Shown: piece after piece, positions 44,217-53,597 of the stretch
How positions within the stretch are numbered: the first letter of the stretch is position 1
Layout of the letters: the number at the start of each line of letters is the position of its first letter
Origin: Bacillota bacterium
GTDB taxonomy: Bacteria > Bacillota > Clostridia > Christensenellales > DTU072
Assembly (NCBI GenBank): GCA_023394875.1
Contig: JAEXAB010000002.1
Location: 142,902 to 206,901, forward strand
Length of the DNA stretch: 64,000 bases
Direction: 5' to 3'
Translations under genes and position numbers: made by a program
Notes under the pieces: generated by a model
The model's database searches: none
What the model was told of the DNA's origin: nothing
What the model saw: the letters and a program-made list of their open reading frames with translations, nothing else

Positions 44217-44420
44217 ATGGTAAAGAAAAAAGATAAACAATTAGATAACAAAGAAACGTTATTAGTCGATGATGAATTCTTAAAGCGTTGCGGAAGAATC
44301 TTCGCCCATGACTTAATCCGCTATCAAGAAAATGGCGGAGATATGAAAGATATTTCGGCCAGTAAAGTTTATAAGCTTCTTGAAGAAGCTGAAAAGAAGG
44401 GTATTGATGAAACAAATTAA
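44217..44420 (+). CDS. Small protein of the R-M-like operon, unknown
   Basis: 67 residues, charged, starting MVKKKDKQLDNKET. It looks helical with no membrane segment or Cys. It begins with no gap after the regulator stop and ends 17 bases before the methylase start, so it is translated from the same mRNA by coupling. No family recognised. A modulator or DNA-recognition accessory is possible but not shown. Confidence 0.55.
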   Translation: MVKKKDKQLDNKETLLVDDEFLKRCGRIFAHDLIRYQENGGDMKDISASKVYKLLEEAEKKGIDETN

Positions 44421-44437
44421 TATGCATAGGAAAAAAT

Positions 44438-47350
44438 ATGATTAATTCATTAAACTCAAGTCAAAACATAATAGAAATATTAGGATATGCAAAGTCAAAC
44501 AATCTGTTTTACACTGATAGAATTGATGAATGCGTTTTTTTATCTTTTCATATAAAAAAAGTGTTAAAAGAATTACACCCTATCGCTTTTTATTGTGTTA
44601 ACAATAATCCTTTTGTATTATTTTTTGAGAATATTAATGATGCAGACGAGATTAAAGAGCTACATAAAAAAATATGGAATTCGCAAATTCCGATTATTAT
44701 TTTCAATTGCAAGAATGAAATAAAAGTATACAACGGTAGCAAGCTTCTTGAACAAGATAAAGAGTTGATGTTTATTGAAAGCATTAGCGTAAACGATTGC
44801 AACGATATGGCAAACTTCTCTTATTGGAAAATAACAAATACAGGATTTTGGACAGATTTTTCTAAAAAGTTTACCGAAAAAAATTTATATGATACTTTGC
44901 TTAACAATTTGAAATATATTACAAATAAGCTAAAAACAGTTTATAAAATAAGTTTTGCCACAAAATTACTTCTTAGGCTTATATTCATTCGTTTTTTGAT
45001 AGATCGTGGAGTAGATATTTCTTTTGACGGATTAACTTCTGATATTGAAAAATCGAAAAAAAGATTTTTAGAGATTGTCGGCAATAGAAATTCTTTGTAT
45101 AAGCTATTTAATTATTTAAAAGTAAAATTCAATGGCAATCTGTTTGAAACAATTGATGAAGATGGCAGTGATAGTATTCCCGCAAACGTATTGAAAGAAA
45201 TACAGGATTTTTTTGCTGGCAATGTCGAATTGTCTTCAGGACAATTATGTCTATTCCCGCTTTATGATTTCAATATTATACCTGTAGAGTTAATAAGTAA
45301 TATTTATGAAGTTTTACTTGGAAAAGAGACTCAAATCAAAGAAAAAGCGTTCTATACTCCGCATTTTTTAGTTAATTATATAGTCTATAACACTTTGGAA
45401 GAGCATATAAAGGCAAAGAATAGTTTTAAAGTTTTAGATCCGTCCTGCGGTTCAGGAATTTTTTTGGTGGAAATGCTGAGGCAAATTATAGAAAAAGATG
45501 TTAATATAGAAGGTTACGTATCAGACGATAATCAATTAGTAGAAATATTAAAGAAAAATATTTATGGCGTTGATATCAATAAAGACGCTATTGATGTTAC
45601 TATTTTTTCACTGTATTTAACACTTTTAGATTATAAAGACCCAAAAACATTGAATATAACTTTACCTAATTTATTAAATACAAATCTCATTATTTCAGAT
45701 TTCTTTGACGATAGCAAAACACAGCCTTTAAGAGATATTAGCTTTGATTTTATCATCGGAAATCCGCCTTGGGGAGAAATTAAAGATGGTTATCATTTAT
45801 CTTATTGTTACGAAAACAAATTACAAAAAGACGAAATAAGCAAAGCTTTTGTTATAAAGACTAAGGAGTTTTCTTCTATTGATACAGTTTGCTGTTTTGT
45901 GTTGCCTTCTAAGATATTATATAATACTAGACCGCGTTCAGAAAATTATAGAAAAAAGCTCTTAAAAGAATTGAAGCTTTTATCAATTATAGAATTTTCA
46001 GCAGTTAGAACATTAATGTTTAAGAATGCTATTGCTCCCGCAATGGTTATGTCATTTAAACATGGAGATAATTATTTAAATAACAAAATTAAGCATATAG
46101 CTTTTAAGCCCAATACATTTTTTAGGTTATTTAATGTTATTGTTAAAGAAAAGAACGATACCAAGTTTGTTTCGCAAAAACTCCTATTGGAAAACGATTG
46201 GGCATGGAAAGTACTTGTATATGGAACAGCTTATGATTTTCAAATTATAGAAGAAATAAAAAGACTTTATAAAGACGAAACATTGAGATCATTTATAACT
46301 AGGAACGCATTACTTGATGGCACGGGAATCGAGGCTAGCGAAGGGAAATATGATATTTCTCATTTGATTGACACACCTGTTTATACGGGCAGTTCTGTGG
46401 ACCATTTTGTACTCAATGAGTTTCCGAAAGTTTATTTAGAGAATAGATGCGTTAATAGAATTCGTAATAAATATTTATTTGTTCCTCCATATTGCCTCGT
46501 AAGAGGTGGTATGAATATAGCTAATTATAAAATACGTGCTGTTTATTTAGAATCTGAAATATTATATAAAAAGGCTATTAAAGGAATAAAGGGAACATTT
46601 GACCAAAAGAAAATTCTGCTTGGATTGACAGGCCTTATGAATTCATCACTTTATGCGTACCTTAGTTTAATGTTGGGTTCATCAGTCGGAATAGAACGTG
46701 AAGCAGCAATCTTTGACGATATTGATAAATTTCCTGTACTTATCAATGATGATATTTCTGAAAGAGTAGAGAAAATTCAACAAATAAAAAACCATTCGGA
46801 ACTTTTTACTTTAAAAGATGCAGAAAAAGAAATTGCAGATTTAGATTACAAAATTTTAGAACTATTCGGCTTACAGGACAATCCTTTTGTTGACTATGCT
46901 TTGAATATTCAAATACCAGAATTAACGGAATCAAAAAGAAACCTAAGAATAGAAATCGCAGATGAAACAATTCTGCAAAATTATGCGGCAGTATTTTCCG
47001 AATATTGGAATAAACAAGCCAACCAAGACGGCGAATTTACAAAGATAAATATCTATAGAAATATTTGTAATAAATATAATGTCTTTGAAATGATTTTTTC
47101 TGATAAATTAAATGATAATTTACTCGAATTTGTTAATGACAGCCAAAACCTTACAGCTGATATGTTGACAAGATTTATGATACATAAGACTAATGATTTA
47201 TTTTATGATATAAAAGACGTAATAAATTTTGAGGATACATCATTTTTCATCATTAAAACAAATGAACGTAAAAATTGGCATCCTGCAATGGCTCACATTG
47301 ATTTAGCGGATGTTCTAAGCTCAATTCTTTCTAAAAATGAGGAGGAATAA
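44438..47350 (+). CDS. N6-adenine DNA methyltransferase (Eco57I/type IIG-like)
   Basis: 970 residues. Residues 1-300 form an N-terminal domain of unclear role. Methylase motifs follow in gamma-class order: motif X FYTP (305-308), motif I DPSCGSG (334-340) for AdoMet, and motif IV NPPW (442-445) for catalysis. The last 400 residues likely include target recognition (VYLENRCVNRIR, SSVGIEREAAIFDD) and helical spacers. It would methylate adenine at a specific DNA site. The nuclease gene overlaps its stop by one base, so the pair should work together. Confidence 0.82.
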   Translation: MINSLNSSQNIIEILGYAKSNNLFYTDRIDECVFLSFHIKKVLKELHPIAFYCVNNNPFVLFFENINDADEIKELHKKIWNSQIPIIIFNCKNEIKVYNGSKLLEQDKELMFIESISVNDCNDMANFSYWKITNTGFWTDFSKKFTEKNLYDTLLNNLKYITNKLKTVYKISFATKLLLRLIFIRFLIDRGVDISFDGLTSDIEKSKKRFLEIVGNRNSLYKLFNYLKVKFNGNLFETIDEDGSDSIPANVLKEIQDFFAGNVELSSGQLCLFPLYDFNIIPVELISNIYEVLLGKETQIKEKAFYTPHFLVNYIVYNTLEEHIKAKNSFKVLDPSCGSGIFLVEMLRQIIEKDVNIEGYVSDDNQLVEILKKNIYGVDINKDAIDVTIFSLYLTLLDYKDPKTLNITLPNLLNTNLIISDFFDDSKTQPLRDISFDFIIGNPPWGEIKDGYHLSYCYENKLQKDEISKAFVIKTKEFSSIDTVCCFVLPSKILYNTRPRSENYRKKLLKELKLLSIIEFSAVRTLMFKNAIAPAMVMSFKHGDNYLNNKIKHIAFKPNTFFRLFNVIVKEKNDTKFVSQKLLLENDWAWKVLVYGTAYDFQIIEEIKRLYKDETLRSFITRNALLDGTGIEASEGKYDISHLIDTPVYTGSSVDHFVLNEFPKVYLENRCVNRIRNKYLFVPPYCLVRGGMNIANYKIRAVYLESEILYKKAIKGIKGTFDQKKILLGLTGLMNSSLYAYLSLMLGSSVGIEREAAIFDDIDKFPVLINDDISERVEKIQQIKNHSELFTLKDAEKEIADLDYKILELFGLQDNPFVDYALNIQIPELTESKRNLRIEIADETILQNYAAVFSEYWNKQANQDGEFTKINIYRNICNKYNVFEMIFSDKLNDNLLEFVNDSQNLTADMLTRFMIHKTNDLFYDIKDVINFEDTSFFIIKTNERKNWHPAMAHIDLADVLSSILSKNEEE

Positions 47351-48039
47351 TGCGCGGATTTAAGAATATTGCTTTTAAACAAAAGAGAATTGATGGAATT
47401 TTTAATGACTTAAAAGATAAAATTTTATTATGCTGTGAAAGGATGCATTATGAATTATCTATAAATAATAAAACTATTCAAAATGATGAAAATAAGATTA
47501 GAAATTATTTAGTCGAACAATATCTAAATAATAATGGTATACGTAAAGAATTCGGTCTTATAGCATTTCTTTTTACCCCAGAATCTCCTGAAAGATATGA
47601 TGAGAAAACAAATAAATATATAGGACGAATTGATATAAAAATTGCGCATCAGCAATTTACATTTAACGACACTGCAAGTTATTTTATTGTTGAATGCAAA
47701 AGGTTAGATGGTGAATATTATTTGAATCAAGAATATGTTATTAATGGAATTTCTAGATTTGTTTCAGATTTTGATACACAAAATGGTTGTACTAAATATA
47801 GTTGTTATTATAAAAACTACATGTTAGGGCTTATTATAAAAGGTATTGATATTGACAACAATACTATAAACATTAATGGTATTCAACGCTCAACTGCTAC
47901 AATTAATGTATTGCAAGATTTAATTAAAGAAAATCCTAAAAAATATATCTACAATAGTAAATATTCTCATAATGGCAAAACTATTGAACTATGTCATGTC
48001 TTTCATGATTTTTCAAATGTTATTGAGAAAAAATCCTAG
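47350..48039 (+). CDS. PD-(D/E)XK-type nuclease, probable restriction partner
   Basis: 229 residues. Asp 95 in GRIDIKI and Glu 115-Cys-Lys 117 in FIVECKRL give a D...ExK site on neighbouring beta strands, the PD-(D/E)XK signature; Glu 56 in the preceding helix may complete it. The N-terminal half is helical. The start overlaps the methylase stop (TAATG) and has a strong GAGGAGG site. It is most simply the restriction subunit that cuts unmethylated DNA. No known restriction family is recognised from sequence. Confidence 0.65.
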   Translation: MRGFKNIAFKQKRIDGIFNDLKDKILLCCERMHYELSINNKTIQNDENKIRNYLVEQYLNNNGIRKEFGLIAFLFTPESPERYDEKTNKYIGRIDIKIAHQQFTFNDTASYFIVECKRLDGEYYLNQEYVINGISRFVSDFDTQNGCTKYSCYYKNYMLGLIIKGIDIDNNTININGIQRSTATINVLQDLIKENPKKYIYNSKYSHNGKTIELCHVFHDFSNVIEKKS

Positions 48040-48245
48040 TCAAATTCTTGAAAAGATATCGTGATTAATAAAATAACGTAAAAAGTTTTGCCCTTCTAGA
48101 AAACAGCTCATTATTATTACTTAAAGGATCTTTTATATTATTTTTTTTAATTCTTAAATCGCTATTAAATTAGTATAAAATAACCCTTTCCAATTCTAAT
48201 TTTGAGTTCGGATTCGCTATCACTCAGTCGCCACAGTAAGAAAGT

Positions 48246-48268
48246 CAACCAAAATCGGTTGCCTTTTT
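48246..48268 (+). terminator. Terminator of the R-M-like operon
   Basis: CAACC/GGTTG stem around AAAATC, followed by CCTTTTT. Confidence 0.65.
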
Positions 48269-48324
48269 GTATGTCCATAGAAAATATCCCGTGATTTTAC
48301 AAATTACTACTAAGTAAGTATTAC

Positions 48325-48765
48325 TTATTTTTCCCTTCCAACAAGATAATCAACAGTGCAATCAATTATATCAGCTAGCTCAATAAGCGTCAAAGCGAGT
48401 GGAACAGAGCCATTGTCCCACTTCTGAAAATACTTTCCGTCGTATCTGGTATTTTTCCGAAGCCAATACGTTGATATTCCTTTTTCTTTCATTATTTCAC
48501 GCAATCGAAGAGAGAATTTCGGTAAATCTGTTATAGGCTTAAAAGTTATTATCTCTTCGCTTCTACCAAGCAAAAAATCTATAGAGCAGTTAAAAAAATT
48601 TGCCAAAGCAATCAAGTTAGAAAGAAATAACTTTGTTTCATTATTCTTCCACCTGTAAACAGTAGAAAGCGAAACGTCTACAGCAGCAGCAAGTTTTTCG
48701 GGAGAAATATTATTCAGTAATAGCAGTTCGTTAAGCCTTTCGCCAAATTTAGACATTTTATCCAT
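48325..48765 (-). CDS. Second double-HTH XRE regulator, paralogue
   Basis: 146 residues with the same two-domain plan as the regulator at 43785-44216. The first HTH has SPEKLAAAVDVSLSTVYRWKNNE, ending SIDFLLGRSEE; the second has STYWLRKNTRYDGKYFQKWDNG, ending TVDYLVGREK. The two proteins align over their full length. It faces the operon from its 3' side. GGAG with seven-base spacing precedes the ATG. It may control the same or a linked promoter, such as that of the small gene at 48885. Confidence 0.78.
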   Translation of the reverse strand: MDKMSKFGERLNELLLLNNISPEKLAAAVDVSLSTVYRWKNNETKLFLSNLIALANFFNCSIDFLLGRSEEIITFKPITDLPKFSLRLREIMKEKGISTYWLRKNTRYDGKYFQKWDNGSVPLALTLIELADIIDCTVDYLVGREK

Positions 48766-48816
48766 AATTATTCTCTCCTTTTAACAACTATTATGGTGAA
48801 TACGTGGGAATTTTAC

Positions 48817-48845
48817 TTGACTTTCGCATATAGTCCACATATAAT
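48817..48845 (+). promoter_or_regulatory. Promoter of the small gene at 48885
   Basis: TTGACT (48817-48822), 17 bases, TATAAT (48840-48845); GTGGAGG precedes the ATG. Confidence 0.65.
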
Positions 48846-48884
48846 TTATTTATAAACATTATAATTATTTGTGGAGGTAAAATT

Positions 48885-49145
48885 ATGGAAAAAGAATTAA
48901 TTTTTATGATCGGCGAAGCAATACTGTTGGAAGTAGAAGGTGTTGAGAACATAATTTATCCGCTAGAAAAAAATATTGACAAATTGTATGTGGATTTTGA
49001 AAACGGACGACGTTTTGAAATTAGTCTGAAGGCGAATTAAAAAGAATATTGCATAACAAGCTACGACAAAAGAAAAATCGAAGAAATGCTCCTCTATTAT
49101 GAAAACAAAGGCGGTAAAATGATTACTTTGGACAATCTTATATGA
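48885..49145 (+). pseudogene. Small gene split by an in-frame TAA
   Basis: GGAGG six to eight bases before ATG starts a 51-residue frame (MEKELIFMIGEAI...) that stops at TAA 49038-49040. The same frame continues for 34 codons as coding-like sequence (KEYCITSYDKRKIEEM...) to a TGA that overlaps the next ATG as ATGA. The coupling to the HTH gene suggests the original protein was about 86 residues. Either the gene has a nonsense mutation, or the first 51 residues are used alone. Family not recognised. Confidence 0.5.
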
Positions 49146-49339
49146 CAAAATTCGCCGAAAGACTAAAAGAACTCCGACTGGAAAAAGGCTTATCACAAAG
49201 AGAGCTAGCCTCTCAAACAGGAATAAGCCAAAATGCCATTGCCTTTTGGGAAAACGAAAAAAGAGTCCCCAACGCCAACGCCGTAGCCACCCTCGCAATA
49301 TTTTTCGGCGTAACTACGGATTATATTTTGGGGTTGTAA
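49142..49339 (+). CDS. Small XRE-family HTH protein
   Basis: 65 residues consisting only of one HTH_3 domain: LRLEKGLSQRELASQTGISQNAIAFWENEKR, ending DYILGL. It is a Cro/repressor-type DNA-binding protein. Its ATG overlaps the TGA of the preceding split gene, so the two form an operon transcribed from 48817-48845. Its target is unknown; the operon promoter is the simplest candidate. Confidence 0.75.
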   Translation: MTKFAERLKELRLEKGLSQRELASQTGISQNAIAFWENEKRVPNANAVATLAIFFGVTTDYILGL

Positions 49340-49375
49340 AATTGAAATAAAGAAACAACCAGAAATTTCACTTTC

Positions 49376-49553
49376 TTAATTATAATTTGTTAATAGCATT
49401 GCCGTTTCAAACTCTATGTTTGATATAAACTGCTTTGCTAATTCTAAATTGTCAACATTATCCTTACAAATAAGTTTGTTATTTATATAATAACGAAAAT
49501 AAGCATCATCCCCTTAATATGGTTTCTATATATCCTCCATCCCAATAATTCAT
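49376..49553 (-). pseudogene. Frameshifted small gene
   Basis: AAAGGA and ATG at 49553 start MNYWDGGYIETILR, which then hits a stop. Removing one base from the CCCC run at 49510-49513 joins it to DDAYFRYYINNKLICKD... and a normal stop at 49376, giving a 58-residue protein. The total length is 59 codons plus one base. Either a real frameshift or a homopolymer error. No family recognised. Confidence 0.45.
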
Positions 49554-49566
49554 TTAATTATTTTCC

Positions 49567-49596
49567 TTTACACAAATAGCTTATCGGTTATATAAT
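49567..49596 (+). promoter_or_regulatory. Promoter of nadE
   Basis: TTTACA (49567-49572), 18 bases, TATAAT (49591-49596); GAGGTG precedes the ATG at 49642. Confidence 0.6.
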
Positions 49597-49641
49597 GTAT
49601 TTATTAATCGGTGTTGGGAAAAAATAACGCAGAGGTGCAAT

Positions 49642-51534
49642 ATGAATAATGGCTTTATTAAGGTAGCTTCGGGGACGCATAGAATTGTGGTGGGCGACGT
49701 GAATAGTAACGTAACTAGCCTGCTTGGGGTAATCGATGCGGCTAATAAGCAAAAAGCAAAGATGCTTGTTACTCCCGAACTTGGCATAACTGGCTATACT
49801 TTGAACGATTTGTTTTATTTTGATAACGTTCTTGAGGATAGTATAAAAGGCTTGATGGATATTGCCATTGCTAGCAAAAATATGGATATGCTTATTTTTG
49901 TGGGGCTGCCTCTACGTAAGGATAACAAGATTTATAATGTCGCCGCTGCCGTTTATAAGGGAGACATCTTAGGCTTCGTGCCTAAAAGCTATCTTCCCAA
50001 TTATTCGGAATTTTACGAAAAAAGACAGTTTAATCCCGCTCCCGATAAATTAAGTACGATTTTGATAAACGGCAAGGAATATCCCTTTGGCAGAGATATT
50101 TTGTTCCGCTGTAAGAATCTAGTGGAATTTTGCGTTGGGTGCGAAATCTGTGAAGATTTGTGGGTTGCTGCTCCGCCGTCTAATAGTCACGCCTTACGTG
50201 GCGCTAACATTATCGTAAACCTAAGCGCCAGTAACGAAACGGTCTCCAAAGCCGACTACCGCAGAAGTTTGGTTTGCAGTCAGAGCGCAAGGCTGTGTTG
50301 CGGATACGTCTACAGCGATGCGGGCGAAGGCGAAAGCACAACCGACCTTGTTTTTGCGGGACATAATCTGATTGCCGAAAACGGCAAACTGATAAAAGAA
50401 ACTCCGCTCTTTGAAAATGGTTTGATTGCAAGCGAAATTGACGTCAAGTTTTTGGCATACGAAAAGAGCCGTTTGTTTAATTATGCGGTTAGTTGCGACA
50501 AGGAATATCAAACTATAGACTTTGATATGCCTATAGAAACTACTACCTTAACTAGAGAATACAAAAAAACGCCATTCGTGCCCGAACATCAGGGAGAACT
50601 CAACGAAAGGGCAAAACTAATACTGACCATGCAGGCAATGGGACTTAAAAAGCGTCTGGAGCATACCAAGTCAAAATGTGTGGTGTTTGGTATCAGCGGA
50701 GGGTTAGATAGCTGCCTTACTCTGCTTGTTGCTGTAAAAACTATGAAGCTACTCAACCGCCCCGCAAGCGATATTATTGCGGTAACTATGCCGTGTTTTG
50801 GCACTACCGACCGCACCTATAACAACGCATGCCGACTTGCAAAGGCTTACGGCGTAACCTTAAAAGAAATAAACATAAAAAAATCGGTTTTACAGCACTT
50901 TTCCGACATCGGCCACGACGGCTCCACCGATATTACCTACGAAAACGCTCAAGCTAGAGAAAGAACGCAAGTTCTTATGGACGTAGCCAACCAAAACAGC
51001 GGTTTTGTCTTAGGTACGGGGGATTTAAGCGAACTTGCCTTAGGGTGGGCTACTTATAACGGCGACCATATGTCAATGTACGGGACTAACGCATCTATAC
51101 CGAAAACGTTGGTTCGTCACCTGGTGAAATATCAAGCTTTACAAAGTAAAGAACCCTTAAAGAGTATTCTTCTTGACATCTTAGATACCCCTGTCAGTCC
51201 CGAACTGCTCCCCGCCAAGGAAGGAGAAATAGACCAAAAGACCGAAGAAATAGTCGGACCGTACGTATTGCACGACTTTTTCTTATATTGCACAATAAGA
51301 CTGGGCTTTTCTCCAAAGAAAATTTTCTTTGTGGCAAAACAGACCTTCAAAGAGGATTTTGAGGAAACTATTATTAAAAAATGGCTGAAAACTTTTATTA
51401 ACCGCTTTTTCTTCCACCAGTTCAAGCGTAACTGCATGCCCGACGGAGTAAAGGTTGGTTCGGTGTCCATTTCTCCCAGAGGAGACTGGCGGATGCCAAG
51501 CGACGCCGCGCCGTTTACTACAGACGACCTATAA
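49642..51534 (+). CDS. nadE: Glutamine-dependent NAD+ synthase
   Basis: 630 residues in two domains. The N-terminal nitrilase-type glutaminase (about 1-290) shows the Glu of TPELGITGY, Lys of PKSYLPNY and nucleophile Cys in GCEICEDLW. The C-terminal synthetase has the PP-loop VFGISGGLDS and GTGDLSELALGW. It turns nicotinate-adenine dinucleotide into NAD+ with ammonia from glutamine. The gene stands alone with its own promoter and shares a two-way terminator with groEL. Confidence 0.96.
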   Translation: MNNGFIKVASGTHRIVVGDVNSNVTSLLGVIDAANKQKAKMLVTPELGITGYTLNDLFYFDNVLEDSIKGLMDIAIASKNMDMLIFVGLPLRKDNKIYNVAAAVYKGDILGFVPKSYLPNYSEFYEKRQFNPAPDKLSTILINGKEYPFGRDILFRCKNLVEFCVGCEICEDLWVAAPPSNSHALRGANIIVNLSASNETVSKADYRRSLVCSQSARLCCGYVYSDAGEGESTTDLVFAGHNLIAENGKLIKETPLFENGLIASEIDVKFLAYEKSRLFNYAVSCDKEYQTIDFDMPIETTTLTREYKKTPFVPEHQGELNERAKLILTMQAMGLKKRLEHTKSKCVVFGISGGLDSCLTLLVAVKTMKLLNRPASDIIAVTMPCFGTTDRTYNNACRLAKAYGVTLKEINIKKSVLQHFSDIGHDGSTDITYENAQARERTQVLMDVANQNSGFVLGTGDLSELALGWATYNGDHMSMYGTNASIPKTLVRHLVKYQALQSKEPLKSILLDILDTPVSPELLPAKEGEIDQKTEEIVGPYVLHDFFLYCTIRLGFSPKKIFFVAKQTFKEDFEETIIKKWLKTFINRFFFHQFKRNCMPDGVKVGSVSISPRGDWRMPSDAAPFTTDDL

Positions 51535-51540
51535 AAAACA

Positions 51541-51569
51541 AGGCATTGAATCTCTTCAATGCCTTTTCT
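51541..51569. terminator. Two-way terminator between nadE and groEL
   Basis: Perfect 10-bp stem AGGCATTGAA/TTCAATGCCT with a TCTC loop and T-runs on both strands. Confidence 0.85.
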
Positions 51570-51590
51570 TTTTCCTTTCTATGCTTTATT

Positions 51591-53219
51591 TTAGTACATA
51601 TCTCCCATACCGCCTGCGGGCATCATAGGAGCTGCGGGAGGTTCGGGGATATCCGCCACAAGGGCTTCGGTGGTAAGTAACGTAGCCGCTACGCTTGCCG
51701 CGTTCTGCAACGCGCTTCTGGTAACCTTAGTAGGATCCAGTATGCCTGCTTTCATCATATCGCAATAAGTATCTTTAGCGGCATCGTAACCAAAGTTAGG
51801 TTTGTTTGAGGTAACAATGGTATTAACTACCACACCGCCGTCCACACCTGCGTTGGCTGCAATTTGTCTAATAGGAGCTTCCAAAGCCTTTAGAACTATT
51901 TTTCCGCCTGTCGCTTCGTCGCCGTCTAATGAGGTTGCGTATTTCTTAACGCTGTCAAGAATGGTAAGAAGGGCAATACCGCCACCGGGAACAACACCCT
52001 CTTCTACTGCCGCGCGGGTAGCCGAAAGCGCGTCTTCTATTCTTAGTTTGGCATCTTTCATTTCCACTTCGGTAGCAGCGCCTACGTTAATAACGGCAAC
52101 GCCGCCGGCTAGTTTTGCCAGTCTTTCCTGGAGTTTCTCTCTGTCGTAAGAACTGGTGCTGTCATTTAGTTCACGCTTGATTGCGGCAACTCTGTTTTTG
52201 ATTTCTTCGGGGTCGCCAAATCCGTCAATTATGGTGGTGTAGTCCTTGCTTACCTTAATCATTTTGGCTCTGCCAAGCATATCCGCGGTAACTTCCTTTA
52301 GGTCAAGGCCTGTTTCTTCACTGATAACCGTTCCGCCGGTAAGGATAGCTATATCTTGTAGCATAGCCTTTCTGCGGTCGCCGAAAGCGGGAGCCTTAAC
52401 GGCAACACAGTTTAATACTCCCTTTATTTTATTAACTACCAAAGTAGCCAAAGCCTCGGTCTCGTAATCCTCGGCTATTATAAACAATTTCAGTCCGCCC
52501 TTAATAACCTGATCCAAAACAGGGATAAGTTCCTGAATGGAAGAGATTTTTTTATCGGTAATCAAAATTACCGGATTTTCCATTTCCGCTTCCATCTTGT
52601 CGGTATTTGTTACCATATAAGGGCTGGCGTAGCCGCGGTCAAACTGCATACCTTCAACCACGCTCAATTCGGTAAGCATAGTTTTGCTTTCGGCAACGGT
52701 AATAACGCCGTCTTTGCCTACCTTTTCCATTGCGTTGCTTATAAGTTCGCCTACCGTTTCATCACCGGCGGAAATGCTTGCAACGCTGGCAATTTCGTTC
52801 TTTTCGCTGACGATTTTGCTGATTTTCTTTAGTTCGCTTACCGCGATTTCCGAAGTCTTCAATATTCCTTTGCGCAAAGCCATAGGATTGGCCCCTGCCG
52901 CTACGTTCTTTAAGCCTTCTTTTATTATAGCTTGTGCCAGTACGGCTGCCGTTGTGGTACCGTCGCCCGCTATATCGTTGGTTTTGGTGCTGACTTCTTT
53001 AATAAGTTGGGCGCCCATATTTTCGAAAGCGTCTTTCAAGTCAATTTCTTTGGCTATTGTTACACCGTCGTTAGTGATAAGCGGCGAACCGAACTTTTTC
53101 TCAAGTACAACGTTACGTCCCTTGGGTCCTAGCGTTAGCTTTACTATGTTAGCCAGTGTGTCAACGCCTGCTTCAAGGGCTTTTCTGGCGTCTTCTGCAT
53201 ATTTGAATTGTTTTGCCAT
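51591..53219 (-). CDS. groEL: Chaperonin GroEL
   Basis: 542 residues with the canonical start MAKQFKYAEDARKAL, ATP-binding GDGTTTAAVLA, VEEGVVPGGGIALL and the C-terminal MPAGGMGDMY tail. It forms the double-ring chaperonin that folds cytosolic proteins with GroES and ATP. It follows groES by 17 bases in one operon. The length and all key segments are normal. Regulation differs from the usual CIRCE/HrcA pattern, because no CIRCE is present upstream of groES; a 20-base palindrome overlaps the -10 instead. Confidence 0.98.
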   Translation of the reverse strand: MAKQFKYAEDARKALEAGVDTLANIVKLTLGPKGRNVVLEKKFGSPLITNDGVTIAKEIDLKDAFENMGAQLIKEVSTKTNDIAGDGTTTAAVLAQAIIKEGLKNVAAGANPMALRKGILKTSEIAVSELKKISKIVSEKNEIASVASISAGDETVGELISNAMEKVGKDGVITVAESKTMLTELSVVEGMQFDRGYASPYMVTNTDKMEAEMENPVILITDKKISSIQELIPVLDQVIKGGLKLFIIAEDYETEALATLVVNKIKGVLNCVAVKAPAFGDRRKAMLQDIAILTGGTVISEETGLDLKEVTADMLGRAKMIKVSKDYTTIIDGFGDPEEIKNRVAAIKRELNDSTSSYDREKLQERLAKLAGGVAVINVGAATEVEMKDAKLRIEDALSATRAAVEEGVVPGGGIALLTILDSVKKYATSLDGDEATGGKIVLKALEAPIRQIAANAGVDGGVVVNTIVTSNKPNFGYDAAKDTYCDMMKAGILDPTKVTRSALQNAASVAATLLTTEALVADIPEPPAAPMMPAGGMGDMY

Positions 53220-53236
53220 AGTTAATTACCTCCTAA

Positions 53237-53521
53237 TTATTCTACGATAGCTAAAATGTCACTTTGTCTAATGATTGTGACAACAGTGTCGTCAAGCTTA
53301 AACTCGGAACCTGCGTATTTTGAGTACAATACTTTGTCTCCTATCTTGACCTCCATCTTAATTTCCTTGCCGTCTACGATACCGCCCGGACCCACAGCCA
53401 CAACAGTAGCCATAGTAGGCTTTTCTTTTGCGCTTCCGGTAAGGATAATTCCACTTGGGGTAACATCCTTAAGCTCCTCCTGTTTAATAACGACCTTATC
53501 AAAAAGTGGTTTCAAAGTCAT
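53237..53521 (-). CDS. groES: Co-chaperonin GroES
   Basis: 94 residues: MTLKPLFDKVVIKQ start, mobile loop TPSGIILTGSAKEKPT and the roof region GPGGIVDGK. It forms the heptameric lid of the GroEL cage. AAAGGAGG precedes the ATG with eight-base spacing. First gene of the groES-groEL operon, with promoter TTTACA-17-TATAAT about 60 bases upstream. Confidence 0.97.
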   Translation of the reverse strand: MTLKPLFDKVVIKQEELKDVTPSGIILTGSAKEKPTMATVVAVGPGGIVDGKEIKMEVKIGDKVLYSKYAGSEFKLDDTVVTIIRQSDILAIVE

Positions 53522-53577
53522 TTCTTGTGCCTCCTTTCTTTTTTTTGTTATTGTAAATAATTTCCAAATAAGGATAC

Positions 53578-53597
53578 GAGATATTATATAACATCTC
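53578..53597. promoter_or_regulatory. Palindromic operator candidate over the groES -10
   Basis: A 20-base near-perfect palindrome, GAGAT-N10-ATCTC, whose centre contains the TATAAT of the groES promoter. The two halves differ only at one symmetric position. The CIRCE sequence is absent, so this may be the heat-shock repressor site. Confidence 0.5.

Noticed and set aside
48200..48235. Short stretch resembling a tRNA 3' end with GTCGCCA after the nuclease gene
   Set aside because: It looks a little like a T-arm plus CCA, but the stem does not pair as a T-arm and it does not match the tRNA-Ser att repeat.
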